A stretch of 64,000 bases of DNA from Acinetobacter junii CIP 64.5 (GTDB lineage: Bacteria > Pseudomonadota > Gammaproteobacteria > Pseudomonadales > Moraxellaceae). The notes beneath the pieces were generated by a model. The model was not told where the DNA came from. It made no database searches and saw nothing but the letters and a program-made list of their open reading frames with translations. Below, one piece after another: positions 47,817 through 58,789 of the stretch. The translations under genes and the position numbers were made by a program. The stretch's first letter is position 1, and the number at the start of each line of letters is the position of its first letter. The stretch is taken from contig NZ_KB849655.1 in assembly GCF_000368765.1 (NCBI RefSeq), forward strand, positions 1,813,144 to 1,877,143, read 5' to 3'.

Positions 47817-48669
47817 AGAGACGAACACGTTTGGGTAAATGCTCTTGTTGGTAATAAACAGCATGGATGCTTTGATAAGAGTGCTCAATTTGGTCTTCAA
47901 ATAATGCGACCAAACGTCCTTCGTTTAAATCTTGCCAGATTTCAAACTCAGATAATCGTGCAATTCCCTGTCCTCGTAGACACAATTGCCGTACTGTCTC
48001 CCCACTAGATGCTTTGATTTTGGCTTGTGCAAAGAAGTATTCATCATCTACTTTAATCGGCCACTGATTAATATGAATCGGGCGTGTGAAGCCAATTAAA
48101 TCATGCTGTAACAATTGTTTTGCTTGCGTCGGTGTCCCCATCCGTTTTAAGTAATGTGGACTTGCCACAATATACAAGCGACTTTTACATACCAATTTTG
48201 CATGAAGACTTGAGTCATGTAATTCACCAAAGCGAAATGCAACATCAGTTTTATGCTCTAGTAAATCAATCACTTGATCATTACTGTTTAATTCAATTTC
48301 AATATTCGGATAGCGCTGCCGAAATACGCGCATCAAAGGAGCAATCACGTGCAAGATAAATGGCGCAGCCGAATCAACACGAATCAAACCAGATGTATCT
48401 TGATCTGAACGCTGCAAAGCTTCTTCGGCCGCATTCAAATCATTTAAAATCTTTCGGGCATGCGCTAAGAACTGCTGACCTTCTTGAGTGAGTTTTAATT
48501 TTCGTGTGGTGCGTTCCAGCAAAGTCACTTCAAGCTTAGACTCTAAACGACTTAAAGAACGACTCAAGCCAGATGCTGTTTGACCTAATCGCTCAGCAGC
48601 TGCAATAAATGAACCTGTATCAACAATCGTTATAAAGGCGAGCAATTCCTCAATACTTGATTTCATCAT
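47764..48669 (-). CDS. LysR-family transcriptional regulator
   Basis: 301 aa. N-terminal winged HTH (IEELLAFITIVDTGSFIAAAERLGQTASGLSRSLSRLE) and a periplasmic-binding-like effector domain. Divergent from the dkgB-ydhP pair, the usual arrangement for a LysR regulator and its targets; the 130-bp gap holds a candidate operator. GGGGGAG lies directly before the ATGATG start. Confidence 0.93.
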   Translation of the reverse strand: MMKSSIEELLAFITIVDTGSFIAAAERLGQTASGLSRSLSRLESKLEVTLLERTTRKLKLTQEGQQFLAHARKILNDLNAAEEALQRSDQDTSGLIRVDSAAPFILHVIAPLMRVFRQRYPNIEIELNSNDQVIDLLEHKTDVAFRFGELHDSSLHAKLVCKSRLYIVASPHYLKRMGTPTQAKQLLQHDLIGFTRPIHINQWPIKVDDEYFFAQAKIKASSGETVRQLCLRGQGIARLSEFEIWQDLNEGRLVALFEDQIEHSYQSIHAVYYQQEHLPKRVRLFIEFLSEQLSQGFSVCQ

Positions 48670-48680
48670 CTCCCCCTATT

Positions 48681-48697
48681 GTTGATATTTAGTCAAC
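48681..48697. promoter_or_regulatory. Candidate LysR operator (T-N11-A dyad)
   Basis: GTTGA (48681-48685) / TCAAC (48693-48697) around TATTTAG, containing a T-N11-A core. It lies 12 bp before the lysR start and ~100 bp before dkgB, the normal place for autoregulation and divergent control. Confidence 0.45.
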
Positions 48698-48799
48698 TAT
48701 ATTTTGCAAATTCATCTATTTTTTAGCAACAATAATCATCGCAAAATTGCCTTCATCAACAAATTAGACTCTTTTGAGTTAAAAAATTAGGTGAAGAAT

Positions 48800-49605
48800 A
48801 TGCAAATCCCTCAATTTGGTTTAGGTACTTATCGTTTAAATGATCAAATCCTGATTGATTCAGTCAAAACTGCCTTAGATGTCGGCTATCGCGCTATTGA
48901 TACAGCACAAATTTATGAGAATGAAGCAGCAGTAGGACAGGCTATCCGTGAAAGCGGGATTGCTCGCCAAGATTTATTCTTAACTACAAAAATATGGGTC
49001 AATAACTTTTCTGAACAACGCCTGATCCCAAGCCTAAAAGAAAGTTTGCAAAAATAGGCACTGAAGCAGTTGATCTGACCTTAATCCATTGGCCAGCACC
49101 ATCGCAAGGGACAGATATCACAGAAGTGATGCAATTATTATTAGAAGCCAAACAACAAGGCTTAACCAAACTCATTGGGATTTCAAATTTCAATATTGCA
49201 CTTACTCAACAAACGATTGATAGCATTGGCGCAGAACATATTGCCACCAATCAAATCGAACTAAGCCCTTATTTGCAAAATCAAAACTTGGCAAATTACC
49301 TGATACAACAACAGATTGATGTAACCTCTTATATGACTCTTGCTTACGGGAAAGTGCTCAAAGACCCAACTTTGCTTGAGATTGCAGCACAACATCAGGC
49401 TACTTCAGCACAAGTTTCTTTAGCTTGGGCACTACAAAAGGGTTATGCGGTTATTCCATCATCAACCAAACGTGAGAACCTGATCAGCAACTTGAAAGCA
49501 CAAGAATTAAAACTAAGCGAACAAGAAATGCAGCTGATTGCGGAACTGGATCGTAATGGTCGTGAAATTGACCCACCTGAACTTGCACCAGTATGGGATA
49601 AATAA
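48800..49605 (+). pseudogene. dkgB: 2,5-diketo-D-gluconate reductase B-like aldo/keto reductase, frameshifted
   Basis: The two frames 48800-~49054 and ~49055-49605 join into one DkgB-like protein: [31 protein letters not shown] with the catalytic Tyr, then VDLTLIHWPAP, IGISNFNIALTQQ, and AYGKVLKD. The break is in a five-A run at 49050-49054 (CAAAAATAGG), where one more base would read KESLQK-x-GTEAVDL. A single-base deletion or a homopolymer error. ATG 48800 has AGGTGAAG upstream. The ydhP-like gene follows after 2 bp. Confidence 0.88.
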
Positions 49606-49607
49606 AC

Positions 49608-50785
49608 ATGAAGCAGCGCATCAATCTTCCTTTGCTCGCATTAGCTATTGGTGCGTTTGCCATTGGAACCACTGAATTCTCGCCTATGGGCTTATTGCCG
49701 AACATTGCCCATGATCTTGGTGTTTCGATTCCAAGTGCAGGTATGTTGATCACAGGTTATGCCTTGGGGGTGATGCTAGGTGCCCCAATTGTCACTTTAT
49801 GGTTCGGTGGTTTTGCTCGTCGCAATGCTTTAATTCTTCTGATGGCCATTTTTACCATAGGCAACTTAATTGCGGCATTTGCACCAAATTATATGAGCCT
49901 GATGGGCGCACGCTTGATTACCAGTCTCAATCACGGTGCTTTCTTCGGGATTGGGCTGCGAGTGTTGTACCTGCACATAAACAAGCCAGTGCTGTAGCTA
50001 CCATGTTCATGGGACTAACAATTGCCAATATTGGTGGCGTTCTTTTAGCGACATGGGTAGGACAAACCATTGGCTGGCGGATGTCTTTTCTTGCGATTGC
50101 GGTGTTGGGTGTAGTGACGATGTTTTCTCTATGGAAAGCACTGCCTGTGGGTGCTGTTGGACAAAAACCTGATGTTAAAATGGAATTAAAAGTTCTCACT
50201 CGGCTCCCTGTGATTTTGGCACTTCTTACCACCGTGTTCGGTGCCTCCGCAATGTTTACCCTATACACTTATATCGCCCCGAGTTTAGTTGCTTTCAATC
50301 ACGCCTCACCGATGTTTATCACCATGATGTTAGTTTTAATTGGGGTTGGCTTTTCAATTGGAAACCATCTAGGTGGCAAGCTTGCAGATCGGTCTATTGA
50401 TAAGACTTTAATTGGTTTCTTCATCGCCTTGATTGTATTGATGGCAGTTTTCCCTCTGCTGGCTCAAACCCAAGTCGGAACTGCTGTTGGGCTGGTTTTA
50501 TGGGGCGCGGCAGCATTTGCAATTGTGCCATCACTGCAAATGCGCGTTATGTCGGTAGCACATGAAGCATCTGGTCTCGCTTCCTCTGTAAATATCGGAG
50601 CATTTAACTTAGGCAATGCAGTTGGTGCGGCGGCTGGAGGAGCTGTTTTAAGTCTAGGTCTGAGCTATGCCTCAGTATCAATGATCGGAGCAGGTCTTGC
50701 AGCGATTGGATTACTTTTGGTGTTTATCCAAATCTTTCTCGCATCTCGATCTAAGCTTAACTATCAGCACTGCACCCAAACCTAG
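49608..50785 (+). pseudogene. ydhP: YdhP/AraJ-like MFS transporter, frameshifted
   Basis: The first frame (49608-~49955) reads INLPLLALAIGAFAIGTTEF... SLNHGAFFGIG; the remainder continues in another frame as AASVVPAHKQASAVATMFMG through NIGAFNLGNAVGAAAGGA to 50785. Together they give a 12-TM drug/sugar exporter of the YdhP type (similarity from memory). The break is at the GGG at 49953-49955; one missing base restores the frame, but compared with the remembered E. coli protein a 10-base deletion removing about three residues is also possible. Likely co-transcribed with dkgB. Confidence 0.85.
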
Positions 50786-50790
50786 AACAT

Positions 50791-50819
50791 AAAAAAGCCT
50801 GATTGAATCAGGCTTTTTT
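50791..50819. terminator. Bidirectional terminator between ydhP and the START gene
   Basis: AAAAAAGCCTGA (50791-50802) / TCAGGCTTTTTT (50808-50819) with a 5-nt loop; serves both convergent genes. Confidence 0.92.
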
Positions 50820-50820
50820 A

Positions 50821-51468
50821 TTACTTCAGTACATCTGGTAATTTCGGTTGTGCATACAAAGGATTATTCACTTCCTTTTTCATTTTCATCAGCATTTGAT
50901 AGGGTTGTTGCTGTACAAACATATTCACAAAACTAAGCGGAATTGCACCAGCTGGATCTGCATAACCCGTTGTTGATACTTTGACTTTATTATTTGCTAA
51001 CTTTTGAAAAGTCCAATCACCCTCATAGCGGGTTAAACGAATCACATCAGGCTGTTCAGGATAGTTATTTTTAATGGCATTGTTTTTAATACTAATACTG
51101 CCATCCGCGTTTTTACTCATTTTCCCTTTAATCACTACATCGCGATCTTTTAATGGAAAAGGAAAATCAAGCACCATATATAACGTGAACTCACCCTTCT
51201 TCTCGTCTCGAGATAATAGTTGAGCCTTACCCACATAAGGAACCCATTGTGGGGTGCGTTCAACATCTAGAACTACGGCTACAGCCCGTTCTAATGGCAC
51301 ATCAAACGTTGTTTCTGCTTTATATTGGAATACTGGATTATTTTTAGTTTGATATGTCCAAACTTTAATATTATTTCGATGCAAACTGAGTTTTGGAGCT
51401 TCTGCGGCACTGACGACCAAACTCGTCGCACTTAGCAGCGTAGCAAGAACAATATGTTTTTTATTCAT
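50821..51468 (-). CDS. START domain-containing exported protein
   Basis: 215 aa with a cleavable signal (IVLATLLSATSLVVSAAEA) and a START-type lipid-binding fold: PLERAVAVVLDVERTPQWVPYVGKAQLL, FTLYMVLDFPFPLKDRDVVIKG, GYADPAGAIPLSFVNMFVQQQPYQML. Bacterial relatives are periplasmic proteins of unknown ligand. Monocistronic. Confidence 0.88.
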   Translation of the reverse strand: MNKKHIVLATLLSATSLVVSAAEAPKLSLHRNNIKVWTYQTKNNPVFQYKAETTFDVPLERAVAVVLDVERTPQWVPYVGKAQLLSRDEKKGEFTLYMVLDFPFPLKDRDVVIKGKMSKNADGSISIKNNAIKNNYPEQPDVIRLTRYEGDWTFQKLANNKVKVSTTGYADPAGAIPLSFVNMFVQQQPYQMLMKMKKEVNNPLYAQPKLPDVLK

Positions 51469-51568
51469 GTCATGCTCAATTGTTGTAATGAGGTTTGGAG
51501 CTTATCGTGCTTTTTGGGATGTATTGAAAGCGCAATAAGCTCTTTTTATAGTGCAAAAAGGGAACTTT

Positions 51569-52423
<855 letters not shown>

Positions 52424-52603
52424 CTACTATAGCAAATGAATGGCATCTATACATCTATAAAGTATTACTTATCATAGACTTAAATCCCCCTAACACCTCT
52501 TTAAAAATAGAGGGTAAATTTCTGCTAATTCAGTATGTTATAGGATAGACAATGCGCCCTCATTTGAAAAATGAAGGTTGCTGAGGATTTAAAATTTCCC
52601 ATA

Positions 52604-52629
52604 AAAAAACCTGCCGAAGCAGGTTTTTT
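52604..52629. terminator. Terminator downstream of dnaJ
   Basis: AAAAAACCTGC (52604-52614) / GCAGGTTTTTT (52619-52629) with a CGAA tetraloop, just past the dnaJ stop on the minus strand. Confidence 0.92.
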
Positions 52630-52640
52630 ATTGATGCCTA

Positions 52641-53753
52641 TTAATCAAAGAGGCGATCAAAGAATGATTTTTTCTTTGGAGACGATGCATGACCATCACC
52701 ATCTAAAGAGGCTTGTAATTCTTTAAGTAACTCGCGTTGACGGCTGGTTAAATTTACTGGGGTTTCTACAACGATGCGGCAAAGTAAATCACCCACCATA
52801 CTACTACGTACAGGGCGAACACCTTTACCACGTAAGCGGAATAATTTACCCGTTTGAGTTCCCTCAGGAATCTTCAAACTCACACGACCGTCCAAGGTTG
52901 GGATTTCAATTTCTTTACCCAAAGCGGCATCCGCGATACTAACTGGCACATCCATATATAGATCAGCGCCATCACGTTGAAAAATTTCATGCTCGCGCAC
53001 AACCACTTCAACGTATAAATCACCTGATTGACCATCACGAATCGCTTCGCCTTTACCTGTTAAGCGAACACGATCACCGTTGTCCACACCCGCAGGGATA
53101 GTAACTTCAAGTGTTTGTTGACGATCTGCAACACCAGAGCCATGACAAGTATTACAAGGATTTTTAATAATTTTGCCTTGACCACGACAGGTGCTACAAG
53201 TTTGCTGCACAGAGAAGAAACCCTGTTGCATACGAACTTGACCTGAACCATGACAAGTACGGCATGTTTCGACATCGTTTGGATTTTTAGATCCTTTACC
53301 GTCACAAGTTTCACATGGTGCAGGAGCCGTAAAAGTAATGGTTTTTTTAACGCCTTTAACTGCTTCTTCTAAGGTCAATTCCATCACATAGCGGAGGTCT
53401 GAACCACGGCGTTGGCGTTGCTGCTGGCGACCGCCACCAAATGCACCACCAAAAATATCACCAAATTGGCTGAAAATATCTTCGGCACTAAAACCGCCAC
53501 CGAAGCCACCGCCACCACCAAAACCGCCTTCAAATGCACTATGTCCAGCACGGTCATACATACTGCGCTTTTCACTGTCAGACAGGATTTCATAGGCTTC
53601 TGATGCTTCTTTGAATTTTTCTTCAGCTTCAGCGTTGTCAGGGTTACGGTCAGGGTGATACTTCATCGCCAACTTACGATAGGCTTTTTTGATCTCATCA
53701 TCACCTGCGGTTTTCGAAACGCCTAAAACCTCATAATAATCACGTTTAGCCAT
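52641..53753 (-). CDS. dnaJ: Chaperone protein DnaJ
   Basis: 370 aa. J domain with the HPD motif (YHPDRNPDN), a Gly/Phe-rich region ([14 protein letters not shown]), four CxxCxGxG-type zinc repeats ([32 protein letters not shown]) and the C-terminal substrate-binding domains. Stimulates DnaK. dnaK is not adjacent in this window. Confidence 0.97.
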   Translation of the reverse strand: MAKRDYYEVLGVSKTAGDDEIKKAYRKLAMKYHPDRNPDNAEAEEKFKEASEAYEILSDSEKRSMYDRAGHSAFEGGFGGGGGFGGGFSAEDIFSQFGDIFGGAFGGGRQQQRQRRGSDLRYVMELTLEEAVKGVKKTITFTAPAPCETCDGKGSKNPNDVETCRTCHGSGQVRMQQGFFSVQQTCSTCRGQGKIIKNPCNTCHGSGVADRQQTLEVTIPAGVDNGDRVRLTGKGEAIRDGQSGDLYVEVVVREHEIFQRDGADLYMDVPVSIADAALGKEIEIPTLDGRVSLKIPEGTQTGKLFRLRGKGVRPVRSSMVGDLLCRIVVETPVNLTSRQRELLKELQASLDGDGHASSPKKKSFFDRLFD

Positions 53754-53800
53754 GGTTGGCGATGCTCCTCACGGAATTTATTAAATCTCTACGAATAAAT

Positions 53801-53838
53801 AGGCTCTGTTGATCTTATTTTTGAGATCAACAGAGCCT
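53801..53838. repeat. 15-bp perfect inverted repeat between dnaJ and the 125-aa gene
   Basis: AGGCTCTGTTGATCT (53801-53815) / AGATCAACAGAGCCT (53824-53838) with an 8-base AT loop. Strong hairpin on either strand, though without a long T tract on the minus strand. Could terminate the 125-aa gene upstream of dnaJ or act at RNA level in the dnaJ leader. The AGGCTCTGTTG start resembles IS6-family ends, but there is no IS here. Confidence 0.6.
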
Positions 53839-53894
53839 AGATAGGGGCTATATTACAAATTTACAAGGTCTAAGTTAATAAAAAAGCAGCTTTA

Positions 53895-54272
53895 TTAGAA
53901 AACTGCTTTATTTTTTAAATACTTAGAAAGTCCTTTCAGCCAAGCATTCAACAAGAATAACCAAGCAATTGAACTAAATACGACACCTGCGACTGTTGTA
54001 GCAGTCACCCAAATTGCACTGTCCCATGCAAAAAAGAACAATGGGATAAACCACAAAGAGGCAAAAAAAGCCATCATAATAAATAACAGCACATTACGCA
54101 TGATCCATAGGGCATGCGCATGAATCCAAACTTCGGCATTATCCACAATCGCAACTTTTCGTGCAAACATGTATGCAAACGCAGCAAACAAAATTGTAAA
54201 TAATGCAAGAAACATGAACACGTAAGAAATCGCTACATAGCGACGATGCTGCTCAATATTGTCTTGCCCCAT
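53895..54272 (-). CDS. Hypothetical membrane protein
   Basis: 125 aa with about three to four hydrophobic segments (AISYVFMFLALFTILFAAFAYMF, WIMRNVLLFIMMAFFASLWFIPLFFF, AIWVTATTVAGVVFSSIAWLFL). No family recognised; the pattern is like small inner-membrane proteins of unknown function. Between dnaJ and the efflux operon on the same strand. Confidence 0.75.
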   Translation of the reverse strand: MGQDNIEQHRRYVAISYVFMFLALFTILFAAFAYMFARKVAIVDNAEVWIHAHALWIMRNVLLFIMMAFFASLWFIPLFFFAWDSAIWVTATTVAGVVFSSIAWLFLLNAWLKGLSKYLKNKAVF

Positions 54273-54404
54273 GCTCTATTTCACCTCAATCCATGCATTT
54301 TGCCAAATCAATCATGCAATGAAATTCAATTATTTTTTGGTCTTAAAATATAGGTGCTACTATATTGAAATTTTCAATATTTCGCACCTTTATTCACAAA
54401 ATAA

Positions 54405-57400
54405 TTACGTTAGATATGTTGCTTTTTTGACCTTAAACCACGCTGCATAGAGTGCAGGCAGGAAAAATAGGGTTAATAAGGTCGCAACAATCAATCCACC
54501 CATAATTGCAACAGCCATTGGACCAAAGAAAATACTGCGTGAAAGTGGGATCATTGCAAGAACTGCAGCAAGTGCTGTCAGTACAATCGGACGGAATCGT
54601 CGCATCGTCGCATCAATCACCGCATCCCATGCTGCTTGTCCAGCCTGAATGTCTTGCTCAATCTGATCAATCAAGATCAATGAGTTACGCATGATCATAC
54701 CAGACAAGGCGATTGTCCCAAGCATAGCCACAAAACCAAAAGGCTTATTAAACAATAGCAAGAATGCAACAACGCCTATTAACCCTAATGGTGCGGTTAA
54801 CAATACAATCGTCGCACGCGACATACTGCGTAATTGAATCATGAGCAAAGTCATCACTACAGCTAGGAATAATGGCATTCCTGCATTGACTGAACTTTGA
54901 CCCTTAGCAGATTCTTCAACAGTTCCCCCAACTTCGAGCAAATAACCATTTGGCAGATCATCACGCAAGTCCTGCATCTGATCAGCTAACTGCTGAACTA
55001 CCGTGGCAGGTTGTAGATGGCTACGAATATCTGCTCTTACAGTAATGGTTGGTAAACGGTTACGATGCCAAATCAAGCCTTCTTCAAATCGTGATTCGAT
55101 TTTTGCAATCTGTGCCAATGGGACTGTTGTGCCCTGCGTTGTCGGAACGGCTAAAGATGCTAAAGATGCCACTTCTGCACGCTCAGCCTGATCTCCTCGC
55201 AAGCGAATTTCAATTAACTCACGTTTTTCGCGATACTGATTCATCACTGTACCAGTCACCGAAGCATTCAAGAAATTGGCTAAATCAAAACTCGTAACAC
55301 CCATTTGACGCGCACGGTCTTGATCGATTTCGATAGCAATAATCTTGCTTGGCTCACCCCAATCTAAATGCACATTGGTGGTATTCGGATCTTCACTCAT
55401 CACTTTTGCCACTTTTTGTGCCCATAGACGCACGGTGCTTAGATCTTCTCCTGAAACACGATATTGCAATGGGTATCCCACTGGTGGACCATTTTCGAGC
55501 AACGAAACACGAGTACGCACTTGAGGCAATAATTGCTTGATTTGCGTTTCTAAAGAACGGCGAATTTCATCACGATCATCTAAAGACGATGCGAGTACGA
55601 CAAACTGCGCAAAACTGGCTTGCGGTAGTTGTTGGTCTAAAGGTAAGTAAAAGCGAGGAGAACCTGTTCCAACGTAGGCAACATAATTATCGATCCCTTT
55701 TTGTTTAGATAAGAATGACTCCACCTTTTTAACAGCCTGTTCAGTCGCTGTCAGTGACGCACCTTCTTCAAGCTTTAAATCCACTAAGATTTCTGCACGG
55801 TTAGATGGTGGAAAGAATTGTTGAGGAACGAATTTAAACATCGCAACTGATAAAACAAAGATTGCCACCGTGACTCCGATTACTGTTTTACGATACGTAA
55901 TACAGAGCTCTACCATACGACGGAAAGACTGATAAAACTTGGTTTGATAGGGATCATGGTGCTGTCCATGTGCCTGTACAACAGGTTCAGGCTGTTTCCG
56001 CAATCTCGCCCAAAGCCTCAAATACCATGCTGCTTTCTGTTGTTGCTTGGTGAAGTCAGGGAGTAATTTTTCACCCAAATATGGAACAAATAGTACGGCT
56101 GCTATCCATGACACAATTAACGCAATGGTTACGACTTGGAAAATAGAACGTGTATATTCGCCAGTGCCTGATTGTGCCGTTGCAATCGGTAAGAAACCTG
56201 CTGCGGTAATCAATGTTCCTGTCAGCATTGGAAATGCCGTGGTTTGCCACGCAAATCCTGCTGCTTTGAGTCTGCTATAGCCCTGCTCCATTTTAATTGC
56301 CATCATTTCAACAGCAATAATGGCATCATCGACCAACAAACCGAGTGCAAGAATCAAGGCACCGAGGGAAATCTTATGCAGACCGACATCAAATAGATTC
56401 ATCCCTGCAAAGGTCATTGCCAAAACGAGTGGAATAGACAAAGCCACCACCAGTCCTGTGCGAAAACCCAATGAAAAGAAGCTGACCAATAAAACGATAA
56501 TAACCGCTTCAGCCAATACCTTTAAAAATTCCTGAATACTGCGTTGTACTGCGACTGGTTGATCTGAAACTTTTTGAAGTTTCATGCCCACAGGCAATGA
56601 TTTCTGCAAATGATTAAATTCGGTTTCTAAGTTTTTGCCCAAAGCGATAATGTCACCGCCTTTGCGCATCGAAACCGCGATGCCAATTCCATTTTCCCCC
56701 ATAAAACGCATGCGAGGCTGAGCAGGTTCACTGAAGCCCCGATAAACATCAGCAACATCCCCCAATTGAATGGTTTTATCACCGACCAATAGCGGCATTT
56801 TTTTCAGATCATCTACACTGTGCAAATGTCCACTGACGCGAAGTTGAATACGATCTGTGCCAGTCTCAAAGAATCCTGCACTTGCCATATCATTTTGCTT
56901 TTGTATCGCTTCTTGAATCGCTGTCACAGGTACACCGAGCTGCACCGCTTTGGTATTGGATAATTCAATCCATATTTTTTGATCTTGTAATCCGACTAAA
57001 TTGACCTTGCTCACATCTTTGACTCGTTGCAATTGCAGTTGCAAACGATCGGCATATTCTTTCATTACCGCATAGTCAAAATCGTTCCCTGTAAGGACAT
57101 AGATGTTGCCAAAAGTATCGCCAAACTCATCATTGAAAAATGGTCCTTGTACACCACTGGGTAACTGATGGCGGATATCATTGACCTTTTTTCTGACGTT
57201 GTACCAAACATCAGGTATTGCACTCGAAGGTAAACTGTCTTTAGCAACAAAAGTCACCAAAGATTCTCCAGGACGTGAATAAGCCATGATGCGGTCATAC
57301 TGACCTGTGGTCATTAATTCTTTTTCAATTCGATCGGTCACGAGTGTCGAGACTTCTTTAGCCGTTGCACCTGGCCAATAAGTCTGTACCACCATCACTT

Positions 57401-57533
57401 TAAAGGTAAAAGGTGGGTCCTCACTTTGCGACAGCTTGGAATAAGACATAATCCCGACGATGCCGAGTAGCAGCATAAAATAAAGCACAATGCCTTTATT
57501 TTTCAGTGCCCATTCTGAGAGGTTAAATTTCAT
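54405..57533 (-). CDS. RND efflux transporter permease (inner membrane)
   Basis: 1042 aa, typical AcrB/MexB-superfamily length with twelve membrane segments in two halves. Proton-relay acids are seen in TM4 (ALGLLVDDAIIAVEMM); FVAMLGTIALSGMIMRNSL lies in TM10-11. Head motifs EDPPFTFKVMVVQTYWPGA and PFFNDEFGDTFGNIYVLTG are those of the less-studied VmeF/YerP-like HAE branch rather than AdeB. Starts 3 bp after the fusion protein gene, one operon. No outer membrane channel is present here, so it must share one. Substrates unknown. Confidence 0.92.
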   Translation of the reverse strand: MKFNLSEWALKNKGIVLYFMLLLGIVGIMSYSKLSQSEDPPFTFKVMVVQTYWPGATAKEVSTLVTDRIEKELMTTGQYDRIMAYSRPGESLVTFVAKDSLPSSAIPDVWYNVRKKVNDIRHQLPSGVQGPFFNDEFGDTFGNIYVLTGNDFDYAVMKEYADRLQLQLQRVKDVSKVNLVGLQDQKIWIELSNTKAVQLGVPVTAIQEAIQKQNDMASAGFFETGTDRIQLRVSGHLHSVDDLKKMPLLVGDKTIQLGDVADVYRGFSEPAQPRMRFMGENGIGIAVSMRKGGDIIALGKNLETEFNHLQKSLPVGMKLQKVSDQPVAVQRSIQEFLKVLAEAVIIVLLVSFFSLGFRTGLVVALSIPLVLAMTFAGMNLFDVGLHKISLGALILALGLLVDDAIIAVEMMAIKMEQGYSRLKAAGFAWQTTAFPMLTGTLITAAGFLPIATAQSGTGEYTRSIFQVVTIALIVSWIAAVLFVPYLGEKLLPDFTKQQQKAAWYLRLWARLRKQPEPVVQAHGQHHDPYQTKFYQSFRRMVELCITYRKTVIGVTVAIFVLSVAMFKFVPQQFFPPSNRAEILVDLKLEEGASLTATEQAVKKVESFLSKQKGIDNYVAYVGTGSPRFYLPLDQQLPQASFAQFVVLASSLDDRDEIRRSLETQIKQLLPQVRTRVSLLENGPPVGYPLQYRVSGEDLSTVRLWAQKVAKVMSEDPNTTNVHLDWGEPSKIIAIEIDQDRARQMGVTSFDLANFLNASVTGTVMNQYREKRELIEIRLRGDQAERAEVASLASLAVPTTQGTTVPLAQIAKIESRFEEGLIWHRNRLPTITVRADIRSHLQPATVVQQLADQMQDLRDDLPNGYLLEVGGTVEESAKGQSSVNAGMPLFLAVVMTLLMIQLRSMSRATIVLLTAPLGLIGVVAFLLLFNKPFGFVAMLGTIALSGMIMRNSLILIDQIEQDIQAGQAAWDAVIDATMRRFRPIVLTALAAVLAMIPLSRSIFFGPMAVAIMGGLIVATLLTLFFLPALYAAWFKVKKATYLT

Positions 57534-57535
57534 GA

Positions 57536-58636
57536 TTAACCTCCAGTTTTGATCGTGACTTCACGATTCTCTCGGTCTACAGGATGAATCTTTTGTTGCT
57601 CACGTAACAAATGTACACCGCCAACCACAACCCAGTCCGTTGCTTTTAAACCAGACAGGACAGGAACACTATCTCGACCATAAGCACCCAAGCGAACTGG
57701 AACTTTACGTAAGGTCTTATTTGTCGTCACGACCCATACAAATGCCTGCTGATCATTAGCCGTCACACTAGAAAGTGGGACGCTGAGGACATTCGTTTGA
57801 TTTGCAACAAAGAATACACGCGCACTTTGTCCCAACTGAATGCTAGATTGACCTTCCAATAAGGAAACCTTGACCGTAAATGTTCGAGATTGATCAGCAG
57901 CAGGAGAAACCTCTCGTACTTTAGCTGCAAAGCGAAGGTCTGGCTGAGACCACAGTGTGACCCAAGCAGGCTGCCCCACTTTAATCGTTGCGACTGCTTG
58001 TTCAGGGACTCCAAATACAACTTCACGCTCTCCATCAATCGCGAGCAGATAGGCAGCCTGTCCTGCTGCAACCACCTGACCCACTTCAATTTGACGTTCG
58101 GTAATCACGCCATTTTTATTGGAGATCAGCTGGTTATATCCCGTTTGATTCGAAGAAACTTCATAGTTTGAGCGTGCTTGTTGCAAACTTGCTTGTGCCG
58201 CTTCGTATTGATTTTTGATCGCATCAAATTGTGAGCGACTGACTGCATTTACTGGCAATAATTGCTGATAACGCTGATATTCTTGCGCTGCAATTTTTGC
58301 TGCTGCTTGTGCGCTGTCTAGCTGTGCTTTAGCTGCATTAAGTTGTAACTGAGCATCTTTAACATCTAACTTCGCTAATACTTGCCCAACTCTGACTCGA
58401 TCACCAACATCAACAAAGCGTTCGGTAATTTGTCCTCCAACACGAAATGCCAATGCCGTTTGCTGTCTCGCCTGTACATCACCTGCATAGCTTTTTTGAT
58501 CAATATGATTACTACTCGGTTGCGCGACCATGACATAAGGAATTTCTTCCGTCTTTGGAACCTCTTTTTGACATGCTGTTAAAGTGACACTGCTGAGTAC
58601 GAGCAATCCCACAATTACATGATTTAGCAGATTCAT
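57536..58636 (-). CDS. RND efflux periplasmic adaptor (membrane fusion lipoprotein)
   Basis: About 366 aa from ATG 58636 (MNLLNHVIVGLLVLSSVTLTACQKE) with lipobox LTAC; the frame opens with TTG at 58657. HlyD-like: biotinyl-lipoyl half (RVGGQITERFVDVGDRVRVGQVLAKLD), alpha-helical hairpin with coiled coil (LQLNAAKAQLDSAQAAAKIAAQEYQRYQ), and beta-barrel domain. Partner of the permease downstream. Likely controlled by the divergent TetR. Confidence 0.92.
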   Translation of the reverse strand: MNLLNHVIVGLLVLSSVTLTACQKEVPKTEEIPYVMVAQPSSNHIDQKSYAGDVQARQQTALAFRVGGQITERFVDVGDRVRVGQVLAKLDVKDAQLQLNAAKAQLDSAQAAAKIAAQEYQRYQQLLPVNAVSRSQFDAIKNQYEAAQASLQQARSNYEVSSNQTGYNQLISNKNGVITERQIEVGQVVAAGQAAYLLAIDGEREVVFGVPEQAVATIKVGQPAWVTLWSQPDLRFAAKVREVSPAADQSRTFTVKVSLLEGQSSIQLGQSARVFFVANQTNVLSVPLSSVTANDQQAFVWVVTTNKTLRKVPVRLGAYGRDSVPVLSGLKATDWVVVGGVHLLREQQKIHPVDRENREVTIKTGG

Positions 58637-58703
58637 CTCTTTTTCGCTCTTATTCAAATTGATTTTTTAAGGCACAATATGAATATCATGATAAATTGTT
58701 TAT

Positions 58704-58741
58704 TTTTTAATTAATATACCCATGAGTACACTAATTAAAAA
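58704..58741. promoter_or_regulatory. Candidate TetR operator in the efflux-tetR intergenic gap
   Basis: TTTTTAATTA (58704-58713) / TAATTAAAAA (58732-58741), a perfect 10-bp inverted repeat with an 18-bp centre, in the 130-bp divergent promoter region. Suitable for a dimeric TetR repressor; very AT-rich, so chance is possible. Confidence 0.4.
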
Positions 58742-58789
58742 TTAAAGTTATTTATTTGATTTTTAATTTAATTAAAAGAGAACGATAAC

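Noticed and set aside
49799..49960. Independent gene starting at 49799 for the second ydhP frame
   Set aside because: The first ~50 residues of that frame are an out-of-frame shadow of the transporter N terminus; homology begins only after the frameshift.
53801..53838. IS6-family insertion sequence remnant
   Set aside because: The AGGCTCTGTTG similarity covers ~11 bases only, both arms face each other over 8 bases, and there is no transposase.
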